A model generated the notes under the pieces. That model saw only the letters and a program-made list of their open reading frames with translations, made no database searches and was not told the origin of the DNA. 64,000 bases of DNA from Candidatus Obscuribacterales bacterium (lineage in GTDB: Bacteria > Cyanobacteriota > Vampirovibrionia > Obscuribacterales > Obscuribacteraceae), in assembly GCA_949127735.1 (NCBI GenBank), contig CASBPX010000065.1, forward strand, positions 1 through 64,000, given 5' to 3'. The first letter of the stretch is position 1, and every line of letters begins with the position of its first letter. Positions 56,042 through 64,000 of this stretch are shown piece after piece. Made by a program: the position numbers and the translations under genes.

Positions 56042-58104
56042 CCAGTCCGGCAGCTATAGAAGTCCACCAGGCGGTTCATGGGTATTCCGGCGGACACAGC
56101 AGGCTTGCATCATCGATTGAGATAAAATCGCGTGATCAAAAGAACATGCTCGTAATGAGTGATGCATCGGGTCCAAGCGCAAACATTTTGGATGATGGCT
56201 ACTTCACCGGCTACCCGCTGGCCGAGTCAGGAATGTATGTTATCGCAAAGACATGGTCAGCAACCGAAATGGACCGTCCAGGCTGCGTTTGGACGCACAG
56301 CCTTCTCGTCGATTTTTCAGATCTTGCGCGACTATCGGACGTAAGATGGCTTACAGCCGCCTTCAAACGACCGAGCACCAATACATTGTCTTCGAAGGAA
56401 TTTCGTCAGCCCCTCGCGATGGTGCCGCCCGATGAAAGCTCTTCCGATCAGGCTTTTGATGAAATCCAAAAGTCCGCGGCGATGCAGATCCTTTGGGCGC
56501 TCTACTCAGAACCAAATTCTAGGGTAACAGCATCAGCAGCAATCCCCTCATCGCTGGTTTTCCGAATCTGGGCTCAACAATGGCCTCGATTGAGGCGCAC
56601 CTTTCGTTTTTGCACTTTATCTTTTGCCGACAGATCGACGGATCTAGCTCCGTTCGATTTGCAGCTAATTCCGCCTGACAGATCGACGAGATCCCGCTTC
56701 GTGAAAACAACGGATGCTGAAAAATTAGCTATCGATCTGACTGCTGAATGGCTCCAATACGCAACGGCAGACATCGAAAGCCCGAACACAAAATTTAGAT
56801 CTTTCTTTCGCGATTTTGGAAGTGACGTTACAGATGGACGTGCCAATTTCGTGCCCCTCTGCCAGCTTTATCAACTCCTGAGTGATTTCGACGATCCAGC
56901 TCGATCTGTTGACCAAGCTGTTTCTTTTGCACAAGATCTATTCCAAGATGCCAACGGCATCGGAGTTCGAACTCTCATAGTAACGAGCGCGGCAACGAAT
57001 GCTCGAAAGATCAGTATGCATTCATTGTTGTTTGCAATTTCAAATCTGGACCTTTTGAAGTCATCCTCTAATTCTCAAAACGCGAGTCAGCTAGTCCAGG
57101 AGTTGTGGAATCGTGCTCCAGAAGCGCTGTTCGAACGTTCTAAAGAGAATTCCACCGTTTACGAGCTTGCTACAGACTTGTTCAAACGATTGTCGTTACA
57201 CGAACTAGGCGCTCAGTTAGAGCGAATACCAGATGCAATTCCCATGCTCCTCGAAGCCCGTCCCGACGTCGTCTCAACCGCCAACTTTTGGCGAGCGACA
57301 AACCAGTTTCAGGACAAAGCGTTTGACATTGCGCAAGAGCTTAATGTTGTCCAAGCTAGTTTGGGCGCCATGTTCACAGCAGAGCGAGCAGACCTCGCAT
57401 CGTCGATCAGTACCGCTTTCGGTCCCAAGGAAGTGCTGCGCGCGCTTGACACGCAAATCGCAATGAATAGCTCAGCAACTGACTCTGAGACGTTTTCTTC
57501 ATGGCTGTTCGAATCAATCGGAGATAGAAGCGCCTTAGCTGATGTATTCAACCTCGGAGTGATTTGCCAACGCAAAATGTTGTACGAGATTGCAGTTCGA
57601 ACCAGACCTGGGGATCTAGAAACAACGCAATCCGATCCATGGATGACTGCAGTCAGCTCTGCCAACCAGGGCGATATTCCACTTTGGCAGTCGCGCTATC
57701 TTTACAGTTACATATTCGCCCGAGCATTGGAGTCCACCACAAGTAGCGGTGAATTGATGTCGTTCTCTTTGGACTCGCTCTATGTTGCGTTGGCGAATTC
57801 TGATCTTGCAGAGGATGCCTGGATACTAGTAGAACGTCGCCTGCCAGAACCAGCTTGGTGGTGGAGGTGGGATCGCTGCCGCCGGTTGCGTGAATCAATT
57901 GCCGATTTGTCACTTGACGGACGCATCCAACCCATTGAGCTTTTAACAATTACGGACAGCGACGCACTATTCGTAGCATTGGTCGAAACTATTTGGTGGC
58001 GAAAACACGGCCGTCGTTTTGTCACCGAAGCAAAACTTGCAGCTCGAAGTGATCGTGGCGGACCGTTAGCCAAAAGAGCCCAGTTGCTCGAACAGTTCCA
58101 TTGA
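56038..58104 (+). CDS. GTPase-associated protein 1 (GAP1)-like large protein
   Basis: AIEVHQAVHGYSGGHSRLASSIEIKSRDQKNMLVMSDASGPS...FTGYPLAESGMYVIAKTWSATEMDRPGCVWTHSLLVDFSDL; ATGA overlap with the GTPase. Confidence 0.7.
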   Translation: MTSPAAIEVHQAVHGYSGGHSRLASSIEIKSRDQKNMLVMSDASGPSANILDDGYFTGYPLAESGMYVIAKTWSATEMDRPGCVWTHSLLVDFSDLARLSDVRWLTAAFKRPSTNTLSSKEFRQPLAMVPPDESSSDQAFDEIQKSAAMQILWALYSEPNSRVTASAAIPSSLVFRIWAQQWPRLRRTFRFCTLSFADRSTDLAPFDLQLIPPDRSTRSRFVKTTDAEKLAIDLTAEWLQYATADIESPNTKFRSFFRDFGSDVTDGRANFVPLCQLYQLLSDFDDPARSVDQAVSFAQDLFQDANGIGVRTLIVTSAATNARKISMHSLLFAISNLDLLKSSSNSQNASQLVQELWNRAPEALFERSKENSTVYELATDLFKRLSLHELGAQLERIPDAIPMLLEARPDVVSTANFWRATNQFQDKAFDIAQELNVVQASLGAMFTAERADLASSISTAFGPKEVLRALDTQIAMNSSATDSETFSSWLFESIGDRSALADVFNLGVICQRKMLYEIAVRTRPGDLETTQSDPWMTAVSSANQGDIPLWQSRYLYSYIFARALESTTSSGELMSFSLDSLYVALANSDLAEDAWILVERRLPEPAWWWRWDRCRRLRESIADLSLDGRIQPIELLTITDSDALFVALVETIWWRKHGRRFVTEAKLAARSDRGGPLAKRAQLLEQFH

Positions 58105-58177
58105 ATGACTTACTACCGAATCCGGTATCACACCTAACTCTCTTGCTCAACACAGGGTATTGCCGACATTTACTCTG

Positions 58178-61100
58178 TCACGCTAGACCAAAGTAACGCT
58201 CGAAGTATTTCGCCAATTTGTCCAGCACAGTCTGTTTCTTCTCTGCGTGACTGCTGTTTTTAGAGAATCTTGAAACTGCCGGCAGGATTTTAGTGATCGC
58301 GGTCCCAGTCGCCGGAATTGCGCCGTCGCGGAATGCATTGTCCACGAATGTCCTGGTCTCGTCAGCATTCAAAATCTCATCGGCAATGATGCAATCGAGT
58401 TCCTCGGCCTTTTTGACCTTGATGAAGGCAAGCCAGTCTGCATCTACTCTGGCCGCCGTTGTGATGGAGTCGACGAACTCTTCAATGAGGTCTTTTTTGT
58501 TACGCAGGGACGGACTGGAATTGATCGCACGCTCGATGGTAGCGAGGATTTCTTTGTCCTCACCAGTACCTTTCGCTTTGATATATCGCTCGACAAGCAT
58601 CAGAATATAATCGACGTTGATCTCAACTTGTTTAATGAGCTCGATTTCAAACACGACATCATCGTTGATGGATTCTTTCTCCGCCTTGGATGCATTGCGG
58701 AACTCGGCATAAAGGTTCAGATAGACGCTTTGGTAATCTTGAAAATCACGTTCGCTGAGTATCTCGTTACCCGCAAAATCGTCAAAGGATCTGAGAATGT
58801 TCTTGAGCCTTAGGATCGAGCCAAAGAGTTTAATGAACTGTTTCTGCGCATTCTCGCCGATGATCGGCGTGCCGACCTCGAAGCGATCAACCAATTCGGC
58901 GATCTTCTTCTTATATTCCGCGTAATAGTCCGCATAAGGCTTGAGCAAAACAATACCCTTGGCGTCTTTGTTGCCAAAAAGCGCAAGCGCGTCATTGGTT
59001 TCTTCTTCCAGATTGCGAAAGGAAACAATATTGCCGTAAGTCTTAACTGAATTGAGGATGCGGTTGGTCCGAGAGTATGCCTGAATCAGTCCATGCGCGC
59101 GCAGATTTTTGTCCACCCACAGCGTATTCAACGTTGTGGCATCGAAGCCAGTCAGAAACATGTTGACGACAATGACGACGTCAAGCTCACGGTTCTTCAG
59201 CCGCTGGGACAAATCCTTGTAGTAGTTTTGGAATTTATCAACAGAGGTATCGTAGCTGGTGGCAAACATGCCGTTATAGTCCTTAATAGCAGCATCCAGA
59301 AAATCCCGCGAGCCCTGGTCCAGCTCTTCGGTCTCGAACTCTTCCTCGCCTAGAAGTCCGTCGTCATCGTCATCATTGACGGCGAAGCTGTAGATCAGCC
59401 CGATCTTCAGCCTCTGCGCGATTGCGATTTCTTTCTGCTGGCTGGTGAATTCGGCATAATATCGCTTAGCGGCGTCGATGGACGCCGTGGCAAAAATGGA
59501 ATTAAATCCACTGACTCGTTGACTGCGCCGGATTTCTTCAATCCTGTTCCGGCTGGCGATAACTTCCGTCACGTTTGTGACAATACCGTGCTGATAAGTG
59601 GAGCTCCCACCGCGCTTGGTCTTCTGATCGAAGTGCTCACGGATATATGCCACTATCTGGTTGATGCGCTTCGGAGCGAGTAGTGCCCGCTCTTTATCGA
59701 TGGCCGACACTTTCTTGTCGCGGACATTTGGCGCGGTTTTGATGGTATTGATGTAGTCAATGCGGAACGGAAGGACGTTTTTGTCATTAATGGCATCGAC
59801 AATAGTGTAGGTATGCAACTTGTTGCCGAACGCTTGTTCTGTCGTGCGGCGTTGTGGATTGCCACCAGTCCCGGCGTTATCGGCGAAGATCGGCGTGCCG
59901 GTGAAGCCGAAAAGATGATAACGGTTGAAAACTCTCGTGATTTCTGTGTGCATGTCGCCGAACTGGCTGCGATGGCATTCGTCGAAAATCACTACGACAT
60001 GCGAGTTGTACACAGAGTGCCTTTTGTTCTTCGCAACGAATCGGCTGAGTTTTTGGATGGTGGTGATGATGATACGCGCTGCCGGATCTTCGAGTTGCTG
60101 TTGAAGCACCGCAGTGGAAGTATTGGAATTGGCCGCGCCCTTCTGAAAGCGTTCGTATTCGCGCATGGTCTGGTAGTCCAGATCCTTGCGATCAACAACG
60201 AATAGCACCTTGTCGATCTCGCTGAGTCCCCGTGCCAGCTGCGCAGCCTTGAAGCTAGTCAGCGTTTTGCCGGAGCCAGTTGTATGCCAGATGTAACCGC
60301 CAGCCGAGATGGTGCCCAGTTGCCGATGGTTCGTGGCTGTTAGAATGCGCTGCAGAATGCATTCGGCGGCGACAATTTGGTAGGGCCGCATCACAAGTAG
60401 TTTCCGATCCACATCGAACACACAATACTTGGTGAGGATGTTCAGCAGCGTGTGCTTGGCGAAAAAAGTTTTCGTAAAATCGGCTAACTCTGTGATCGGT
60501 GTATTCTTCGCATCGGCCCACCAGCTGGTGAAGGAAAAACTATTTGAGGTTTTCTTTCGGCTCCGCTTATTGCGCTGCTCTGCTAGATGTCCCTCGCGGA
60601 CGGTATTACTGTAGTACTTGGTCAGTGTGCCATTACTGATTACGAACAATTGGACGTACTCAAATAGCCCTGAACCAGCCCAAAAGCTGTCTCGCTGGTA
60701 GCGGTTGATCTGGTTGAATGCCTCGCGGATGTCCACGCCCCGGCGCTTGAGTTCGACATGCACCATCGGCAGTCCGTTGACCAAAACAGTTGCATCGTAA
60801 CGGGTGCTGCGCGCACCCTCAACCTCGTACTGATTGATTACTTGCAGACGGTTGTTATGAATCGATTGCTTATCAATCAAGTAAACGTTTTTTGTGGTGC
60901 CGTCGTCGCGCTTGAGTAGTTGGATGTGGTCTTCCTGAATACGTGCGGTCTTTTCTACAACGCCATCGTTTGCTCCAGCTATCTTTTCACCGAAGAAGCG
61001 TTCCCATTCGCTGTCACTGAACTCGATCTTGTTCAGCGTCTCCAACTGGCGGCGCAAATTGGCGATGAGATCAGCCTCGCTCTTGATACGCAGGTATTCA

Positions 61101-61264
61101 TAAGCCTGAATTTGTAGCCGCTTTAGAAAGTTAGCTTCAAGCACCGCCTCGCTCTGGTAATTGTCCTCTCGCACTTTGTATTCGCGCACGAACTCGGCTA
61201 CTACCGTACTCTCGCTAGAGAGAGCAATCGGCTCGTAGCGAATCGGCTTGAGGTCTTCGCTCAC
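58178..61264 (-). CDS. hsdR: type I restriction endonuclease subunit R
   Basis: GGYIWHTTGSGKTLTSFKAAQLA, VVIFDECHRSQFGDMH, LFGFTGTPIF; GTGA overlap with hsdS places the start at 61264. Confidence 0.95.
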   Translation of the reverse strand: MSEDLKPIRYEPIALSSESTVVAEFVREYKVREDNYQSEAVLEANFLKRLQIQAYEYLRIKSEADLIANLRRQLETLNKIEFSDSEWERFFGEKIAGANDGVVEKTARIQEDHIQLLKRDDGTTKNVYLIDKQSIHNNRLQVINQYEVEGARSTRYDATVLVNGLPMVHVELKRRGVDIREAFNQINRYQRDSFWAGSGLFEYVQLFVISNGTLTKYYSNTVREGHLAEQRNKRSRKKTSNSFSFTSWWADAKNTPITELADFTKTFFAKHTLLNILTKYCVFDVDRKLLVMRPYQIVAAECILQRILTATNHRQLGTISAGGYIWHTTGSGKTLTSFKAAQLARGLSEIDKVLFVVDRKDLDYQTMREYERFQKGAANSNTSTAVLQQQLEDPAARIIITTIQKLSRFVAKNKRHSVYNSHVVVIFDECHRSQFGDMHTEITRVFNRYHLFGFTGTPIFADNAGTGGNPQRRTTEQAFGNKLHTYTIVDAINDKNVLPFRIDYINTIKTAPNVRDKKVSAIDKERALLAPKRINQIVAYIREHFDQKTKRGGSSTYQHGIVTNVTEVIASRNRIEEIRRSQRVSGFNSIFATASIDAAKRYYAEFTSQQKEIAIAQRLKIGLIYSFAVNDDDDDGLLGEEEFETEELDQGSRDFLDAAIKDYNGMFATSYDTSVDKFQNYYKDLSQRLKNRELDVVIVVNMFLTGFDATTLNTLWVDKNLRAHGLIQAYSRTNRILNSVKTYGNIVSFRNLEEETNDALALFGNKDAKGIVLLKPYADYYAEYKKKIAELVDRFEVGTPIIGENAQKQFIKLFGSILRLKNILRSFDDFAGNEILSERDFQDYQSVYLNLYAEFRNASKAEKESINDDVVFEIELIKQVEINVDYILMLVERYIKAKGTGEDKEILATIERAINSSPSLRNKKDLIEEFVDSITTAARVDADWLAFIKVKKAEELDCIIADEILNADETRTFVDNAFRDGAIPATGTAITKILPAVSRFSKNSSHAEKKQTVLDKLAKYFERYFGLA

Positions 61265-62490
61265 AACGCCTCTCTGAACGTGAGCAATCGATTGCGATAG
61301 TATTCGTACTGTTGTCGACGAGCCTGGATCTCCACTGGCAGACATGAAGAAAGCTCATTCACCAGCGCGGCTAACTTGTCCAGGATCGAGACGACGCGTT
61401 CCTGTTCTTCAAACGGTGGAACATAGATTCGAATTTTTCCCAAGCCTTCGCTGGAAACTCGGATCATTTTCGCACCGGCAGCGAATTTGACTTTCTGCTC
61501 GTTAAAATCGCTTGTTTGAAAAAAGTAGGCCATGTACTTCGGATTCAGCGAGTGCGTGAAAATGTAGCAATCGTCGTGGACGGCTACTCCGTCGTCGCCC
61601 AACCATGCAACGGCTTTTCCAATATCCTCCACACTTTCGCCGGTTCCTGCGATCACCAAATCTCCGTTTTTTGCCATACGGAGAGTGGCTGCCAATTCTG
61701 GTCGAAGAAAAGATTTGGTTTCCGATGCACATAAACCGTAGTGCGTATAGATTTCCCCATAGTGAATACAGCCAACCCCGGATTCGACAAAATCCTTGTT
61801 TGTGAATCGGCGTCCGCGCACGAACGTGCCAACCTCGCTCAAGGTTGTCCATCCCTCGCTTGCGCTCGCCAAGCCATCTTTGAATGTGAGTAGCTTGTCG
61901 TGATAATACTTGTATTGCAACTTTCGTGCTGCAAGTTCGGACTGAAGCTCCGCGGTAAGCTCCAGTTCAATCTTGGTGAAAACATCCAGTACTTTCACGA
62001 TTTCCTGCTGGACTTCGACCGGGGGGGTAGGAACGCGATATTTTAGGATCATTGCCTTGCTCCCACGCGGCATCTTCGCCCCCTTCGCATGCTGCATATT
62101 AAAAGCAAAAAACGCGTCTGAAGAAAGAATTCTGTAGAGGAAGTTTGGCGTTAGTTTCGACCGACACACTTCAGCGATGCGCAGAGCAAGCACGTCGCCA
62201 TTGCATCCACCTGTGTTTGTCGCTAGCCAGATTTTTTTGAGATAAGGTCGAATGTTACCGATCAGTATGTCGCCCGGCCGATACTCGGTAAGATTTCCTG
62301 CAGTTGGAACGTAAGTTGAAGCTGTTCGTCCGGCTTGGTTCGGAAGCAAATTATCAACCCCTACAAACGATTCTTCATCAACGGAAGATGCTGAAATCCG
62401 AGTGTCTGAATACGAAGCAAGTTCGCCAAGCTCCTGATGTTCGACACCATTAGGACAATGCTTAGCAATGAGATCGTCGATGCAACTCAT
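61261..62490 (-). CDS. hsdS: type I restriction-modification specificity subunit S
   Basis: Two target-recognition halves, each ending in a VDIL-type segment (PPVEVQQEIVKVLDVFTKIE; PPFEEQERVVSILDKLAALV). Confidence 0.95.
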   Translation of the reverse strand: MSCIDDLIAKHCPNGVEHQELGELASYSDTRISASSVDEESFVGVDNLLPNQAGRTASTYVPTAGNLTEYRPGDILIGNIRPYLKKIWLATNTGGCNGDVLALRIAEVCRSKLTPNFLYRILSSDAFFAFNMQHAKGAKMPRGSKAMILKYRVPTPPVEVQQEIVKVLDVFTKIELELTAELQSELAARKLQYKYYHDKLLTFKDGLASASEGWTTLSEVGTFVRGRRFTNKDFVESGVGCIHYGEIYTHYGLCASETKSFLRPELAATLRMAKNGDLVIAGTGESVEDIGKAVAWLGDDGVAVHDDCYIFTHSLNPKYMAYFFQTSDFNEQKVKFAAGAKMIRVSSEGLGKIRIYVPPFEEQERVVSILDKLAALVNELSSCLPVEIQARRQQYEYYRNRLLTFREAL

Positions 62491-64000
62491 TCTGTCCCAT
62501 CTTCCAGAGCGGACACGATTGCGTCAATCTGTGTCCGCAGTTCCGCTTGCCGGGAAACGATACCAATTAGCTTTGCATTGAGCGCTTGAATGTCCACAGC
62601 TTCGTCTGTATCCTGCTGCTGCACGTATGACGAGACGGCTAGGTTGTAATTATTGGCGGCAATATCAGCATTATCGACGAGTCGGGCGAAGTGCGCGATA
62701 TCTTTTCGTGAGATAAATGCATCGAGAATTTTTTTCTGATTGTCCTCGGTGAGCTTGTTTTTGTTGCCGCCACGCACGAATTCCTCTGAAGCGTTTATAA
62801 AGAGCGTTCCGTTGTCGTGTTTGGATTTCTTTAGCACGATGACGCACGTCGCGATCGTAGTACCAAAAAATAGATCAGGAGGTAATTGGATGACGGTGTC
62901 AACGTAGTTATTGTCGATAAGGTATTGCCGGATTTTTTGCTCTGCGCCACCCCGATAAAGCACACCAGGAAATTCAACAATAGCTGCCGTTCCATTGACA
63001 GCAAGCCAGCTTAAGATATGCATCGTGAAGGCTAGATCGGCTTTGCTCTTCGGCGCTAGCACACCAGCAGGCGCAAACCGGGGGTCGTTGATGAGCAACG
63101 AATTGCTATCGCCAGCCCATTTAATCGAATATGGTGGGTTGGAAACAATGGCCTCAAAAGGTTCGTCATCCCAATGATGCGGGTCTGTGAGTGTGTCACC
63201 ATGAGCGATGTCGAACTTCTCATAGTTCACATCATGCAAGAACATGTTGATTCGACACAGGTTATAGGTCGTCAAATTAACTTCCTGTCCGAAGAAGCCC
63301 TGCCTCACTTTATCCTGTCCCAGCACCTTGGCGAACTTGAGCAGCAACGACCCGGACCCACAGGCTGGATCGTAGACCTTGTTGACCTCTGTCTTACCCA
63401 CCACTGCGATGCGGGCAAGCAACTCAGAGACTTCCTGGGGAGTGTAGAACTCGCCGCCCGATTTGCCCGCCGTGGAGGCATACATTTGCATAAGGTATTC
63501 GTAAGCATCACCAAACAAGTCGATGGTGTTGTCCGAGAAACTTCCCAGCGGAAGATCGCCTATCGCGTCGAGCAGTTTGACGAGCTTTTCGTTTCGTTTG
63601 ATCACGGTGGGACCGAGCTTACCGCTGTTAACGTCGAGGTCGTCGAATAAGCCCTTGAAGTCGTTCTCGCTGTCAGAGCCAATAGCGGAGCCTTCAATGT
63701 CCTTGAACACTTTCGACAGAGTTTCGTTTAGGTTCTCGTCATGCCGCGCTTGCTTGCGCACATTGGCGAACAGATGGGAGGGCAAAACATAGAAGCCCTT
63801 TTCCTTAACTGTCTCGACCCGACCGTATTCAGCATCCTCATCGGATAGATTTGCATAATTGAAACTTTTGTTGCCAGCTTTACGCTCCTGCGCGTTCAGG
63901 TAGGCAGTGAGGTTCTCTGAGATGAAGCGGTAAAACAAAAGACCGAGCACGTAGGTCTTAAAATCCCATCCGTCAACGCTCCCCCGCAAATCATTGGCAA
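62487..64000 (-). CDS. hsdM: type I restriction-modification methyltransferase subunit M (5' end beyond window)
   Basis: NDLRGSVDGWDFKTYVLGLLFYRFISENL, YDPACGSGSLLLKFAKVLG, EAIVSNPPYSIKW (NPPY). Confidence 0.95.
   Translation of the reverse strand, partial: ANDLRGSVDGWDFKTYVLGLLFYRFISENLTAYLNAQERKAGNKSFNYANLSDEDAEYGRVETVKEKGFYVLPSHLFANVRKQARHDENLNETLSKVFKDIEGSAIGSDSENDFKGLFDDLDVNSGKLGPTVIKRNEKLVKLLDAIGDLPLGSFSDNTIDLFGDAYEYLMQMYASTAGKSGGEFYTPQEVSELLARIAVVGKTEVNKVYDPACGSGSLLLKFAKVLGQDKVRQGFFGQEVNLTTYNLCRINMFLHDVNYEKFDIAHGDTLTDPHHWDDEPFEAIVSNPPYSIKWAGDSNSLLINDPRFAPAGVLAPKSKADLAFTMHILSWLAVNGTAAIVEFPGVLYRGGAEQKIRQYLIDNNYVDTVIQLPPDLFFGTTIATCVIVLKKSKHDNGTLFINASEEFVRGGNKNKLTEDNQKKILDAFISRKDIAHFARLVDNADIAANNYNLAVSSYVQQQDTDEAVDIQALNAKLIGIVSRQAELRTQIDAIVSALEDGTE

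Noticed and set aside
63174-63650. 158-aa plus-strand ORF
   Set aside because: Antisense to the conserved hsdM catalytic region.
1-64000. CRISPR arrays, rRNA genes, insertion sequences
   Set aside because: Looked for regularly spaced repeats, rRNA-like sequence and transposase ORFs; none seen. The only mobile-element protein is the integrase.

Overview
The window is a bacterial chromosomal segment. Its many TPR/secreted hypotheticals suggest a Melainabacteria/Obscuribacter-type host, but that is inference only. Roughly 0-31 kb is core-like: a TusA-like protein, TPR proteins, HPPD, a DeoR/HAD/kinase group, RecQ, HisC, tRNA-Gly(TCC), threonine dehydratase, a run of TPR paralogues around a VirB4/TraC-like protein with a degenerate P-loop, and two SulP permeases flanking a universal-stress protein. 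From 31.6 to 39.2 kb there is a sulfur/persulfide cluster: ArsR, rhodanese-DUF2892, TauE, MBL-rhodanese x2, CoA-disulfide-reductase-like-rhodanese, a hydrolase/acetolactate-decarboxylase-like fusion and a DsbD-alpha protein. From 39.2 to 42.9 kb there is an arsenic operon (arsR-arsI-arsC-arsD-arsA) in which acr3 survives only as an N-terminal stub. From 42.9 to 44.4 kb lie further remnants (TauE-like, DUF5615 toxin). From 49.93 kb to the right edge is an apparent integrative island: a 3' fragment of tRNA-Met, a tyrosine integrase, a five-gene translationally coupled GTPase-associated conflict system (metallophosphoesterase-EAD-like / GASH-like / two GTPases / GAP1-like) and a type I R-M system. 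The most unexpected observation is a small ORF at 36.7 kb, absent from the ORF track. Its in-frame TGA is followed by a perfect 7-bp hairpin with a GGTC loop at SECIS-like spacing and by an open, Cys-containing extension, making it a candidate small membrane selenoprotein in the sulfur operon. All family assignments are by eye, without database searches.
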